From contig JAJZPQ010000016.1 in NCBI GenBank assembly GCA_021811085.1, positions 1 through 64,000 on the forward strand: a stretch of 64,000 bases of DNA, in the 5' to 3' direction. Positions 9,718 to 18,758 of this stretch are shown one piece after another. The notes beneath the pieces were generated by a model. It was not told the DNA's origin and made no database searches. It saw only the letters and a list, made by a program, of their open reading frames with translations. The stretch comes from Pseudomonadota bacterium. GTDB lineage: Bacteria; Pseudomonadota; Gammaproteobacteria; Burkholderiales; SG8-39. How positions within the stretch are numbered: position 1 is the first letter of the stretch; each line of letters starts with the position of its first letter. A program made the position numbers and the translations under genes.

Positions 9718-10617
9718 TTAGCGCGTTCTTCCCCGCTGCTCGATGGCTTCGTGACGCGCGAGTGTAGCCCTGGCGCGCTCCACCACCGGTATGTCGACCA
9801 TTTTCCCGTCCACCTCGATCGCGCCCTGATTGCCGCCGGCAGCCGCCTCGAACGCGGTAACCACTTTGCGCGCCCGCTGCACTTCTTCCGCGGAGGGCCG
9901 GAACTCCTCGTTCAGGATCGCAATCTGCGACGGATGGATCACCGACGCACCGGTGAAACCGAGCCGCCGCGAGCGCCGGGCAGTGGCGCGGAATGCGTCC
10001 AGATCCTTGTAATCCGCCACCGTGCCGATGAAGCCCAGCGGCAGCACGCCCGCGGCGCGCGCCGCGATCACGATCTGCTGCTTCGGGTAGAACAGCCCTT
10101 CGGCTTCCGGCACCATGCCTACCGACAGTGCAAAATCCTCCGCTCCCAGCGTCAACGCGACCACGCGTGCATGCGCCGCTGCAATTTCCCGCACCCGAAA
10201 GAATGCGGCGGCGCTCTCGATCATGGCCACGAGCTGGGTATGCCCCTGCGGCAGGCCGCGTTCCGCCTCGAGTTCGTCCAGTACCTCGGCCACCATGTGC
10301 ACGTGGTCCGGGCTCTCGGTCTTCGGCAGCATCAGCGCGCAAATCTCCCGGCTCACCACCGCCTCCAGGTCGCGCAGGCACAAGCGCCAGGGCCGGTTGA
10401 TGCGCACCACCACGTCGGCGCCCGCGCGCGCGACCTTCGGCGCCGCGCCGGCGACGAGCGTGCGCGCGCGCTCCTTGTCCTTGGGCAGGATGCTGTCCTC
10501 CAGATCGAGAATGATCACGTCGGCGCCGCGCGTGTGCGCGCTGTCGACAAACTTGTCCACGTTCACCGGCACGAACATCATCGAGCGCCAGATCGGCAGT
10601 CGCTTTTTCTCACTCAT
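9718..10617 (-). CDS. HpcH/HpaI aldolase / CitE-like CoA-ester lyase
   Basis: This 299-residue TIM-barrel protein is of the citrate lyase beta-subunit-like family: FVPVNVDKFVDSA at the N-terminus, GADVIILDLEDSI near residue 33 with metal-binding acidic residues, VVRINRPW, LMLPKTES, MIESAAAF and the ASVIHPSQI block. Members cleave or form malyl-, citramalyl- or similar acyl-CoA thioesters, or act on free keto acids. The start (ATG 10617) overlaps the stop of the broken dehydrogenase upstream (TGATG), so the two were once an operon. Substrate unknown. Confidence 0.85.
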   Translation of the reverse strand: MSEKKRLPIWRSMMFVPVNVDKFVDSAHTRGADVIILDLEDSILPKDKERARTLVAGAAPKVARAGADVVVRINRPWRLCLRDLEAVVSREICALMLPKTESPDHVHMVAEVLDELEAERGLPQGHTQLVAMIESAAAFFRVREIAAAHARVVALTLGAEDFALSVGMVPEAEGLFYPKQQIVIAARAAGVLPLGFIGTVADYKDLDAFRATARRSRRLGFTGASVIHPSQIAILNEEFRPSAEEVQRARKVVTAFEAAAGGNQGAIEVDGKMVDIPVVERARATLARHEAIEQRGRTR

Positions 10618-10838
10618 CACTGTTCCTTTGGTTCGGATTGAATTCCAACCGGGGCATCTTGTTCAAATGATCTTTCGCCGCGCAGGTGGCGCACGATGTT
10701 GCTCGCGGCGATGGTGCCCACGCGCAGCAGCGCACCCTTGGTCGATCCCCCGATATGCGGCGTGCAGATGGCGCTGCCGAGTGCGAACAAGGGATGCCCC
10801 GGATCGGGCGGCTCCGCGGCAAACGCGTCGAGTCCCGC
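10617..10838 (-). pseudogene. 3' remnant of a D-isomer-specific 2-hydroxyacid dehydrogenase
   Basis: Seventy-three codons encode only the C-terminal end of a phosphoglycerate dehydrogenase-like protein. The segments GLDAFAAEPP and TPHIGGSTKGAL are the classic end of the NAD-binding domain, the latter containing the conserved His region. The remnant runs in frame to a TGA that overlaps the lyase start. There is no N-terminal part; upstream it joins directly to the start of an aldo/keto reductase gene in another frame. It is a deletion product and very unlikely to be functional. Confidence 0.8.
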
Positions 10839-10908
10839 CCACGGCGCCGCAGCCGAAGCCCAAGATCGAAATCTTCATCCCGCTGCGGCCGAATTTTCGC
10901 TTCTCCAT
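10834..10908 (-). pseudogene. 5' remnant of an aldo/keto reductase
   Basis: An ATG at 10908 opens a frame whose first 25 residues (MEKRKFGRSGMKISILGFGC...) are the standard aldo/keto reductase N-terminus. After GAVGG the match ends, and the sequence continues into the C-terminal coding part of a 2-hydroxyacid dehydrogenase in a different frame. The combined open frame of 81 codons (10663-10908) is therefore a frameshifted chimera. The junction falls within about five bases (10834-10838), a deletion joining two once-separate genes. Confidence 0.78.
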
Positions 10909-10947
10909 TGCTATTTGGCTTTATGTTGTTGTGTCTTGGTCTTTCGA

Positions 10948-11205
10948 TCAGTCCTTCAGCGACGCGATCAAATCCACATACTGGCGCATCGCTTCCTCTT
11001 TCGCCGTGCCCGCAATGCCGGCCCAGGCATCGTATTTCGCACGCGCGATGAAGTCTGTCATGCCGGGGCGCTCGTCTGCTGCGTCGCCGCTCGTACCCTG
11101 CTTGTACAACGCGTAGAGTTTCAGCAGAGTGTTGTTGTCCGGGCGCTCGGGGAGCTGCTTCGACTCCACGACTGCCGCCTCGAATTGTTGCTGCAGATCT
11201 GACAT
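10948..11205 (-). CDS. Acyl-CoA-binding protein (ACBP)
   Basis: This 85-residue protein matches the ACBP family along its length: DLQQQFEAAV, NNTLLKLYALYKQGTSGD (the YxxYKQ ligand-binding segment), KYDAWAGIAGTAKEEAM (the KWDAW-type motif) and the C-terminal YVDLIASL. ACBPs bind long-chain acyl-CoA esters in the cytosol and buffer or deliver them. ATG 11205 follows CTGGAGGA. The family is mostly eukaryotic but occurs in several proteobacteria. It fits a genome with many acyl-CoA enzymes. The gene is divergent from the MFS gene at 11304. Confidence 0.93.
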   Translation of the reverse strand: MSDLQQQFEAAVVESKQLPERPDNNTLLKLYALYKQGTSGDAADERPGMTDFIARAKYDAWAGIAGTAKEEAMRQYVDLIASLKD

Positions 11206-11303
11206 GGTTCCTCCAGCCAGTGCCGCCGGTGCCGGGGCCGACACCGAAGCGACATTGTTGGATAATGCCGGTTCTTTGAAGCGCTTGCCAGAGGGTTCCG
11301 CCC

Positions 11304-12539
11304 ATGCCCAAAGCCGCTGTTGGCGCAATGACCCACCCCGCGACCCCGATGACGGGGAGCGCAGCGGTATTTCCGATCCTGATCTCGCTTGGTTTCTGCC
11401 ACCTGCTGAACGACCTCATGCAGTCGCTGATCCCGGCCCTGTACCCGATGCTGAAGCAGGAGTTCCATCTGGACTTCACCCAGGTCGGACTGATCACCCT
11501 CGCGTTCCAGCTCACGGCCTCGCTGCTGCAGCCCACCGTTGGCACCTATACCGACCGCAAGCCGCAGCCGTATTCGCTCGCGCTCGGCATGGGCGCGACG
11601 CTGCTCGGACTCATCCTGCTTTCGCTTGCAAGCAGCTACGCCGCGATTCTGCTCGCGGCGGGCCTGGTCGGCACCGGATCGGCGGTATTCCATCCGGAAG
11701 CCTCGCGCGTCGCGAGGATGGCCTCGGGCGGCCGCTACGGCGTGGCGCAGTCGCTGTTCCAGGTCGGCGGCAATCTCGGCGGCGCGATCGGCCCGCTGCT
11801 TGCGGCTTTCATCATTCTGCCGCGCGGCCAGGGCGCGATCGCCTGGTTTTCGCTCGCCGCGCTGCTTGCCATGGTGGTGCTCGCGCGCGTGGGCATGTGG
11901 TACGCGGCACACCTGCGCGCGAACCGGCCCGGCGTGCACGCAAGCGCCTCCGGCGCCGGGATGCCGCAGGCGCGCGTGATTTTTTTCGTGTTCCTGCTGA
12001 TGCTGCTCGTGTTCTCGAAGAACGTCTACACCGTGAGCCTGACCTCCTACTTCACGTTCTACCTGATCGGGCGCTTCGGGCTTTCGGTGCGGGATGCGCA
12101 AGTGCAGCTTTTTGTGTTCATGGCAGCGATCGCCGTCGGCACGCTCATCGGCGGCCCCATCTCGGACCGTATCGGCCGCCGGCCGATGATCTGGATCTCG
12201 ATCCTGGGCGCGCTCCCGTTCACGCTCATGCTGCCCTACGCCAGCCTGTTCTGGACCGGCGTGCTGACGATCATCATCGGCCTGCTGATGGCTTCGGCGT
12301 TCCCCGCGATCCTCGTCTACGCGCACGAATTGATGCCCGGGCGCGTCGGACTGGTGTCGGGCATGTTCTTCGGCTTCGCATTCGGCCTGGGCGGCCTCGG
12401 CGCCGCAGCGATGGGCCGCATCGCCGACGCTCACGGCATCGCGGTGGTCTACGCGCTTTGCTCGTACCTGCCGGCGATCGGCCTCCTCGTCTGGTTCCTG
12501 CCCAACCTGGAACGGGGTCGGGCGCGGCATTCCGCTTGA
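11304..12539 (+). CDS. MFS transporter, fosmidomycin-resistance (Fsr) type
   Basis: This 411-residue, 12-helix permease closely resembles Fsr: HLLNDLMQSLIPALYP in helix 1, FQLTASLLQPTVG in helix 2, the loop motif TDRKPQPY, GTGSAVFHPEASR in helix 4 and LFQVGGNLGGAIGPL in helix 5. Fsr proteins export small phosphonate or aromatic compounds by proton antiport. An AGAGGG sequence precedes ATG 11304; a second in-frame Met lies eight codons later. It is a single gene, divergent from the ACBP gene. Confidence 0.85.
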   Translation: MPKAAVGAMTHPATPMTGSAAVFPILISLGFCHLLNDLMQSLIPALYPMLKQEFHLDFTQVGLITLAFQLTASLLQPTVGTYTDRKPQPYSLALGMGATLLGLILLSLASSYAAILLAAGLVGTGSAVFHPEASRVARMASGGRYGVAQSLFQVGGNLGGAIGPLLAAFIILPRGQGAIAWFSLAALLAMVVLARVGMWYAAHLRANRPGVHASASGAGMPQARVIFFVFLLMLLVFSKNVYTVSLTSYFTFYLIGRFGLSVRDAQVQLFVFMAAIAVGTLIGGPISDRIGRRPMIWISILGALPFTLMLPYASLFWTGVLTIIIGLLMASAFPAILVYAHELMPGRVGLVSGMFFGFAFGLGGLGAAAMGRIADAHGIAVVYALCSYLPAIGLLVWFLPNLERGRARHSA

Positions 12540-12997
12540 CGCAAGGCACAAGCGCCGCGCCAGGCTTCCGCCGCATGCGACCGACGGAGCTTCCCGGCTT
12601 TCCGAATTCATGCGCCCCCGGTATAATCTTCTCGCCAACGACGACCGAGTTTTGCCAGCACCATGAACCGCCACGACATCACCGCCAGATCTGAGCGCGC
12701 AGCGCGCAAGGGCGGAGCTTTTGTCGCGGGCGTTACGCTGCGCTTCGCAATGCTGAGCACTCCGGGCGCGATGATTCGCTCCCGCGGCGTCGGCGCATAA
12801 ATCGGCCGGGCCGTCGCCCGCCGAGGTTCGAGGCGGGAAGGATGGCCACACGCAGTACCCCTCCTCCCTCTTCCGAAAGATTCTAGGGTCTTGCTGCGCC
12901 TACCGGCGCATCGAGGCCAGCTGCAATCGCCTCTGCGCCAGTCGAACGGCAAGGAAGCGTGTAACGTAAAACCGCTCACAAGGCGGTAATCGGAGCA
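12540..12997. other. Intergenic region with a promoter-like element and a short open frame
   Basis: This 458-base gap between two MFS genes holds a promoter-like TTTCCG-N17-TATAAT (12599-12627) and, 36 bases after it, an ATG at 12663 opening a 45-codon frame to TAA 12800 (begins MNRHDITARSERA). No Shine-Dalgarno sequence is obvious before that ATG and the peptide is not recognised, so it is not called as a gene. From 12800 to 12997 nothing convincing is visible. Confidence 0.4.
12599..12627 (+). promoter_or_regulatory. Promoter-like element
   Basis: A consensus TATAAT -10 (12622-12627) is preceded at 17 bases by a weak -35 (TTTCCG). It would transcribe rightward into the 45-codon frame and possibly the MFS gene at 12998. 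Confidence 0.4.
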
Positions 12998-14341
12998 ATG
13001 AGCATGCAATCGAGCACTGACACAACGGCAGACGCGGGTAGCGTCCGCCGGCGCGGCAAGCTGTTGCGCAACCGCGACTTCCTCAGATTGTGGGGCTCGC
13101 TCACGATCACGCACTTCGGCGCGCAGATCACCTCGCTTGCCCTGCCGCTGACGGCGGCACTGATCCTGCAAGCCTCGCCGTTCGAAATGGGCGTGCTGAT
13201 CGCGCTCGAAGCGCTGCCGTTCCCGCTGTTCGGGCTTTTCTCCGGCGTCATGGTGGACCGCTGGCGCAAGCTGCCCATCATCATCTCGGCCGACATCGGG
13301 CGCGGACTGGTTCTGCTCGTGGTGCCGGCCTGTGCCTGGCTCGGATGGCTCAACATGCCGGTGCTCTACGCCGCCGGTTTCCTGGTCGGCGCCGGCGGCG
13401 TGTTCGGCTGGCCTGCCTACCAGGTATTCATGACCGAGCGCGTGGGCCGCGGCAACTTGGTCGAGGCCAACGCCAAAATGGCGATGTCGGACTCGGCTGC
13501 GCAGCTGGTCGGGCCCGGAATCGCCGGCGCGCTGGTGCACTGGCTGACCGCCCCGTTCGCGATCCTGGCCGATGCGATCGGCTTCTTCTGCTCGGCGCTG
13601 CTGCTGCGCGGCATCGCTCCGGCGCCGAGCGATGCGCCCAAGCACGACGGCGAGCACATATGGGCGGACATACGTGAAGGGCTGCACGCCATCTGGCACA
13701 ACCAGACCTTGCGCGCGCTCGCCTGGGCCCTGGCGGTCTGGCAGGTGTTCCGCCATGCCTTTCTCGCGGTGGTGGTGCTGTTCGCGACGCGCGATCTCGG
13801 CTTCTCAGCCGGACGCATCGGTGCGGTGTTCATGATGGCCGGCATCGGTTCTCTCGCCGCAGCGTGGGCGGTGAAGCCGCTCAACCGGCAGTTCGGTGTA
13901 GGACCGACCATGCTGGGAGGCCTGTTCGGTACCGGCGTAGCCTGGGTTGTCATCGGCCTCGCGCGCGGGCCATCGCTCGCGGCATCGCTGGTATTCGGCC
14001 TGGGCCTGTTCCTGCTCGACCTGAGCGCGATGGTGTTCTTCATCAACTATCTCGTGCTGAGGCAGTCGGTCGCGCACGACCGATTGCTCGGCCGCGTGAC
14101 TGCGACCATGATCTGCCTCACCACGGCCACCGCGCCGCTCGGCGGTCTGACTGGAGGCTGGATCGCGCAGCAACTGGGACTGCGCGCGGCGATACTGCTT
14201 GCCGGCGTCGGCGCCATCCTGCTTACGCCGGTGCTCGCGTGGCTGTCGCCGCTCGCGCGCATGCGCTCGCTGTCGCAAATCGGGGAGGACAAGAGGTATC
14301 CTGTCGCGGCCTATGAATCGGTAGTAAAGGAGACGGTGTGA
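12998..14341 (+). CDS. MFS transporter, EntS-like (MFS_3)
   Basis: This 447-residue permease has about 12 hydrophobic helices. NRDFLRLWGSLTITHFG in helix 1 and GVMVDRWRK in the first cytoplasmic loop are typical of the MFS_3 branch, which contains the enterobactin exporter EntS and macrolide efflux proteins. It is probably an exporter of a small hydrophobic or siderophore-like compound. The downstream esterase, 118 bases away with its own promoter, belongs to a family that includes enterochelin esterase, but no siderophore synthesis gene is present. The C-terminal 25 residues are hydrophilic. Confidence 0.82.
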   Translation: MSMQSSTDTTADAGSVRRRGKLLRNRDFLRLWGSLTITHFGAQITSLALPLTAALILQASPFEMGVLIALEALPFPLFGLFSGVMVDRWRKLPIIISADIGRGLVLLVVPACAWLGWLNMPVLYAAGFLVGAGGVFGWPAYQVFMTERVGRGNLVEANAKMAMSDSAAQLVGPGIAGALVHWLTAPFAILADAIGFFCSALLLRGIAPAPSDAPKHDGEHIWADIREGLHAIWHNQTLRALAWALAVWQVFRHAFLAVVVLFATRDLGFSAGRIGAVFMMAGIGSLAAAWAVKPLNRQFGVGPTMLGGLFGTGVAWVVIGLARGPSLAASLVFGLGLFLLDLSAMVFFINYLVLRQSVAHDRLLGRVTATMICLTTATAPLGGLTGGWIAQQLGLRAAILLAGVGAILLTPVLAWLSPLARMRSLSQIGEDKRYPVAAYESVVKETV

Positions 14342-14394
14342 GCTACGATATCGAACGGCATATCGCACTTGAACGCGTATCCGGGATCGCGGCA

Positions 14395-14422
14395 TTGCGC
14401 TGCGGCAGGTTCCGGCGATAAT
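14395..14422 (+). promoter_or_regulatory. Candidate sigma70 promoter of the esterase gene
   Basis: TTGCGC (14395-14400) and GATAAT (14417-14422) are separated by 16 bases and lie 38 bases before the esterase ATG at 14460. Confidence 0.45.
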
Positions 14423-14459
14423 TACGATCCTGGCAACCAGAGCACCCAGAAGGACGACC

Positions 14460-15572
14460 ATGGCGATCAAGCGCTCCCAAGGCAAGGACGGCACGCTCGT
14501 CGTGCTCGAGCACAGTTCGAAAATCCTCAGCGGCAATCCCTTGGGAGATCCGCATGTACGCAGGCTGGGCGTGTGGCTGCCGCCGCAATACGATCAGGGC
14601 AGCGGCGGATCGGGCCAGCGATTTCCGGTGCTGTGGGATCTGGTCGGATTCACCGGCTCGGGGCTGGGACACACCGGCTGGAAGCCGTTCGGCGATAACG
14701 TGCCGGAACGCGCGGCGCGGCTCATGCACACGCGCAAGATGGGACCGGCGATCATCGTGTTTCCGGACTGTTTCACCGCACTCGGCGGCAATCAGTACGT
14801 CAATTCCTCGGCGATCGGCAACTACGCGGACTACCTGACCCAGGAGCTCATTCCTTTCGTCGATCGCGAGTTTCGCACGCTCGCCTCGCGCGAGCATCGC
14901 GGCTGCTTCGGCAAATCCTCAGGCGGCTACGGCTCGATGATTCACGGCATGAAGTACGCGAAATACTGGGGGGCGATCGCCGACCACTCGGGCGACGCAT
15001 ACTTCGATTTTGTCTACTGGCACGACTGGCCCAATACCCTGAACACCCTCGCCCAGCATCGCGCGGCGAAACGCAAGCCCGGCGCCGTGGACATGCGCCG
15101 CGAATCGAACTATCGCGGCGCTGCGGCCGGATTCGACGACGGACGCATCAAGCGCTTCCTCGATCACGTGTGGAAGAAAGAGAAGCTCTCCGCAGCCGAA
15201 GCCCATTGCATCATGAACATCTGCATGGCCGCGACCTACGACCCGGATCCGAAAGCGCCGCTCGGATTCCGCGTCCCGTTCAATCTGGAAACCGGCGAAG
15301 CCCTGCCCGAGCGCTGGAAGAACTGGCGCCGCAACGACCCCGTAAACCTGGCGGACAAGTACCGCGCCAATCTCCAGTCCCTGCGCGGCATCTACATCGA
15401 CTGCGGCTGGCGCGACCAATACCACATTCACTACGGCAGCCGCATCCTGTCCAAGCGCCTCGCGCAGGCCGGCATCCGCCATACCTACGAAGAATTCAAT
15501 GACGACCATTCCGACGTCGACTACCGCATGGACGTCAGTTTGCCGTTTCTTTACCGGGCGCTGAATCCCTAG
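14460..15572 (+). CDS. Putative esterase, alpha/beta-hydrolase (esterase D / Fes-like)
   Basis: This 370-residue protein belongs to the putative esterase family PF00756. An N-terminal strand region (RRLGVWLPPQY) leads to VLWDLVGFTGSG, IIVFPDCFTALGG near residue 98 and the nucleophile elbow GKSSGG with Ser153. The C-terminal His candidate is in FNDDHSDVDYRM. The family hydrolyses carboxylic esters, including S-formylglutathione, trilactone siderophores and mycolyl esters; the substrate here is unknown. No signal peptide is seen, so it is probably cytoplasmic. A promoter lies just upstream. Confidence 0.8.
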   Translation: MAIKRSQGKDGTLVVLEHSSKILSGNPLGDPHVRRLGVWLPPQYDQGSGGSGQRFPVLWDLVGFTGSGLGHTGWKPFGDNVPERAARLMHTRKMGPAIIVFPDCFTALGGNQYVNSSAIGNYADYLTQELIPFVDREFRTLASREHRGCFGKSSGGYGSMIHGMKYAKYWGAIADHSGDAYFDFVYWHDWPNTLNTLAQHRAAKRKPGAVDMRRESNYRGAAAGFDDGRIKRFLDHVWKKEKLSAAEAHCIMNICMAATYDPDPKAPLGFRVPFNLETGEALPERWKNWRRNDPVNLADKYRANLQSLRGIYIDCGWRDQYHIHYGSRILSKRLAQAGIRHTYEEFNDDHSDVDYRMDVSLPFLYRALNP

Positions 15573-15831
15573 GGCCTGTTGAAGTTAAATGCATGCGGCG
15601 CAATGCACCGCGAGGCGTCCGGCGCCGCGCGTCGGCCGGCTGCGGCTTAAGAAGCCATTTAAAAAGGCGTGTAAACCCTCATCTTGGCCAAGCCATAAGT
15701 AAGGGCTGGCTCGGCCACTTATTATACAGCTACCATATTATTTAAAATTTGGCTATAGGTGTATACCCTAGGGCCTTTCCAAAATTGGGCGGGGTAGGAT
15801 TCGTCCCGCAGGGCCGGCGGGGCTTTATTCA

Positions 15832-15860
15832 GTGACTTAGGTCACACTTTTTAGGATAAT
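15832..15860 (+). promoter_or_regulatory. Candidate regulated promoter of the TonB receptor
   Basis: A perfect inverted repeat GTGAC-TTAG-GTCAC (15832-15845) sits where the -35 element of a GATAAT -10 box (15855-15860) would be. That position suits either an activator replacing the -35 or a repressor. The half-site resembles CRP-family sites (GTGA/TCAC), but the N4 spacing is not that of canonical CRP. Confidence 0.45.
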
Positions 15861-15873
15861 CCGCAAGTCCTAT

Positions 15874-15910
15874 GTAACAAGGCCGTAACACTCGCAACAA
15901 TTCGTAACAA
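15874..15910 (+). repeat. Four phased GTAACAA-like direct repeats
   Basis: GTAACAA (15874), GTAACA (15885), GCAACAA (15894) and GTAACAA (15904) recur every 9-11 bases, about one helical turn, in the transcribed leader of the receptor gene. Repeats on one face of the helix suggest cooperative binding of a regulator; the role is unproven. Confidence 0.5.
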
Positions 15911-16051
15911 CGCAATTTCGACACGAGGAAACCTAGTCACAAATGATGTTTGCAGTCCTGTTGCGGTAAAAAAAGTTGAGTTCGTCGCCGCTTTGCGATT
16001 CCATCTGCAAAGTAGCAAAGACCATAAACGTAATCGCTAGGGGGGCACACG

Positions 16052-18745
16052 ATGAATAGGACGTTCCGTTGTAATCCGACAAGGTTCGCGGTCGCGAACG
16101 CGCTCGGGGCAGTCTTGGTTTTGGGGGTGAGTACGTCTGCGGCGCTGGCACAGGATCAGGTGCAGCGCGTCGAGGTCACGGGGTCGGCGATCAAGCGCAT
16201 TGATGCCGAAACCTCGGTCCCGGTGACGATCATCAAAATGGAGGACCTCCAAAAGCAAGGTATTACGTCGATTGAACAAATCGTCGATACGCTTACCGTC
16301 AATCAGTCGACCCAGGGGACCAGCCAGTCGGTGGGCCTCGGAAGCGGGGGCGCTTCGTTCGCGAATCTGCGCGGACTGGGCCAGAACAAGACGCTGGTGC
16401 TGTTGAACGGCCGCCGGCTGTCCAACAACGCGATCGACAGCTCGGCACCCGACCTGAACATGATCCCGTTTGCCGCCCTGCAGCGCGTCGAAGTGCTGCG
16501 CGACGGCGCCTCGGCCCTGTATGGTACCGATGCAATCGGCGGCGTGATCAACTTCATCACGCGCAATGATTACAAAGGCGTCACGATCACCATGGGCAAG
16601 GATAAGCCCAAGGGCGGCGGCGAGTCCGGCAACTTCAACGTCGGCATGGGATTTGGCGATCTAGCCAAGAACAACTACAACATATTCGGCTTCTTCGACT
16701 ACCAGAAGCAGGATCCGCTGCGAGCCTCGGACCGCGCCGACATCCTCGCCCGCAGCGTCAAAACCTCGCCCTCGACCTCGCCCGGCCAGTACAACCAGGG
16801 CGGCGCCGTGCAGAACCCTTCCTTCCCCGGCTGCGGCTCGCCGGACGGCATTCCGAAGGGTGACGGCGTAACGGACGCGACTTGCGGCTACCTGTACGCG
16901 CGCAAGGTCGATCTGGTGCCAAGAACGGAACGCACCACGGCCTACATTAAGGGAACATTCCAGCTAGCCCCCGAGCACCAGTTGGGCGTCGAGTACTTCA
17001 ATTCCTGGAACAACAACGCCACCCTGATCGCGGGCGTGCCCTACGGCGCCTTGTGGATGAATCCGGGCACCAAGTACTACCCGGGCAACGGCATCACGCC
17101 GCTGCCAACGGTATTCGCGCTCAATCCGGCTTACTTGCCGGCCAGCGCTCCGGCGGGCGCCCTGCCCGGGGTGATCAAATTGCGCTGGCGCGACACCGCC
17201 AGCGGCGGTCGCGCGGAGGCCACCAACAACCGCCAGGATCGCTTCATCGTTTCGTTGAACGGCACGGCTGGCGCCTGGGACTACAAGTCCGGCCTCAGCT
17301 ATAACGAGAACACGATTGCCGACAATATTACGGGCGGCTATACCGACGGCGGGATGGTCACGGCCGGGGTGCTGAATGGCACCATCAATCCGTTCGGGCC
17401 GCAAGATGCCGCGGGCAGCGCACTGCTTTCACGCGCGGCGACCAAAGGCAATTTGTTCAACGCGGCAGGCAAGGTGCTTTCGGCGGACTTCCAGGCCAGC
17501 ACGGAACTGGGCGACTGGTTTCATAACGGCAAGAAGTCAGCGATCGCGCTGGGCGTGGAACACCGCAACGAGCAATTCAACTTCACCGCGAATGCGCCGT
17601 TCGCGGCACTGGTGGTCAACAGCACGGGTTTCGATCCCGCGATTGACAGCCGGGGCCAGCGCGACGTCGATGCGTTCTACACCGAGTTGAACATGCATTT
17701 GCTCAAGGACCTCGAGGTGACGGGCGCGGTTCGGTACGACCGCTACAGCGATTTCGGCAGCACGACCAATCCGAAGGTCAGCTTCCGTTATCAGCCGAAA
17801 AAACAGGTCCTGTTCCGCGGTTCCTATTCGACCGGCTTCCGCGCACCGTCGCTGTATGACCTGAATGCGCCGCAAACCTACACCAATACGGCCAATAACT
17901 GGGACGATCCGATCCGTTGCCCGGGCGGAGTGCCTATAGCTGGAGCGTCGAAGTCGGACAACTGCCAGGTACAGTTCATGTCGCTGACGGGCGGCAATAA
18001 GAAGCTGAATCCGGAGACGTCGACTAACGCCACCTTGGGCGTCGTGTTCGAGCCGACCGCCAACTTGAGCGCAAGCCTCGATCTGTGGACGATCCAGCTC
18101 AAGCATCAGATATTCCCGCTGCAGGATGTGACCGTGTTCGGCGATCCGACCAAATACGCCGCGCTGTTCCACCGCGCTCCGGACGGCTCGCTGGCCACCG
18201 ACGGCTCGCTCTGCCCGGGCGCGAACTGCGGCTACGTCGAACTGACCACCATGAATCTGGGCGGTCTGGATACGAACGGCGTTGACTTGTCCGCGTCGTA
18301 TCGCCTGCACACGACCAGCGCCGGCACGTTCACGTTCGGCGGCAACGGTACCTACGTCAACAAGTCCGTGTACCAGAATGAAGACAAAGGCCCCTGGATC
18401 CAGAACCTCGGCATCTACTCCGGCATAGGCCCGGTTTTCCGCTGGCAGCACACTCTGGTCGCGAACTGGAACCGCGGCATTTGGGGCGCGGGTTTGGTCA
18501 ATCACTACAAGTCGGGCTATGTTGACCAGGATCCCGCGAACTCGGTCGGTTCCTATACCACCTGGGATGCATACGGTACCTTGCATGCTATGAAGAACCT
18601 GTTGCTGACCCTGGGCGTGCGCAACCTGAACAACAAGATGCCGCCGTATTCGAACCAGTCCGGGACTTTCCAGGTCGGTTATGACCCGCGGTTCGCGGAT
18701 GCATTTGGACGCGTGATCTATGTGCGCGCCAACCTGAGCTTCTGA
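16052..18745 (+). CDS. TonB-dependent outer-membrane receptor
   Basis: This 897-residue protein has a signal peptide cleaved near AALA-QDQVQ. It has a plug domain from about residue 45 to 180 (VPVTIIKMEDL, the FANLRGLGQNKTLVLLNGRR block and VEVLRDGASALYGTDAIGGVINFIT) and a C-terminal 22-stranded barrel ending in aromatic Phe (RANLSF). The start VEVTGSAIKRID is that of the large receptor subfamily linked to carbohydrate, peptide or siderophore uptake in Gram-negatives. Substrate unknown. It is followed by a hairpin terminator and then by its probable energising system, in separate transcription. Confidence 0.93.
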   Translation: MNRTFRCNPTRFAVANALGAVLVLGVSTSAALAQDQVQRVEVTGSAIKRIDAETSVPVTIIKMEDLQKQGITSIEQIVDTLTVNQSTQGTSQSVGLGSGGASFANLRGLGQNKTLVLLNGRRLSNNAIDSSAPDLNMIPFAALQRVEVLRDGASALYGTDAIGGVINFITRNDYKGVTITMGKDKPKGGGESGNFNVGMGFGDLAKNNYNIFGFFDYQKQDPLRASDRADILARSVKTSPSTSPGQYNQGGAVQNPSFPGCGSPDGIPKGDGVTDATCGYLYARKVDLVPRTERTTAYIKGTFQLAPEHQLGVEYFNSWNNNATLIAGVPYGALWMNPGTKYYPGNGITPLPTVFALNPAYLPASAPAGALPGVIKLRWRDTASGGRAEATNNRQDRFIVSLNGTAGAWDYKSGLSYNENTIADNITGGYTDGGMVTAGVLNGTINPFGPQDAAGSALLSRAATKGNLFNAAGKVLSADFQASTELGDWFHNGKKSAIALGVEHRNEQFNFTANAPFAALVVNSTGFDPAIDSRGQRDVDAFYTELNMHLLKDLEVTGAVRYDRYSDFGSTTNPKVSFRYQPKKQVLFRGSYSTGFRAPSLYDLNAPQTYTNTANNWDDPIRCPGGVPIAGASKSDNCQVQFMSLTGGNKKLNPETSTNATLGVVFEPTANLSASLDLWTIQLKHQIFPLQDVTVFGDPTKYAALFHRAPDGSLATDGSLCPGANCGYVELTTMNLGGLDTNGVDLSASYRLHTTSAGTFTFGGNGTYVNKSVYQNEDKGPWIQNLGIYSGIGPVFRWQHTLVANWNRGIWGAGLVNHYKSGYVDQDPANSVGSYTTWDAYGTLHAMKNLLLTLGVRNLNNKMPPYSNQSGTFQVGYDPRFADAFGRVIYVRANLSF

Positions 18746-18758
18746 TCTTTTGATGGAT

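Larger units (their letters stand above)
15573..16051. other. Regulatory intergenic region before the TonB receptor
   Basis: This 479-base gap contains an imperfect hairpin (GGCCAAGCC with GGCTCGGCC, about 15690-15720) and an A+T-rich island at about 15718-15775, unusual against the high-G+C background. A palindrome-plus-promoter lies at 15832-15860 and four GTAACA-like direct repeats at 15874-15910. The leader from the promoter to the receptor ATG is roughly 180 bases, long enough for RNA-level control. No open reading frame is convincing. Confidence 0.55.

Noticed and set aside
12663-12800. A 45-codon frame in the gap between MFS genes as a real gene
   Set aside because: No Shine-Dalgarno sequence is evident, the peptide is unrecognised, and its residue composition is that of G+C-rich non-coding DNA.
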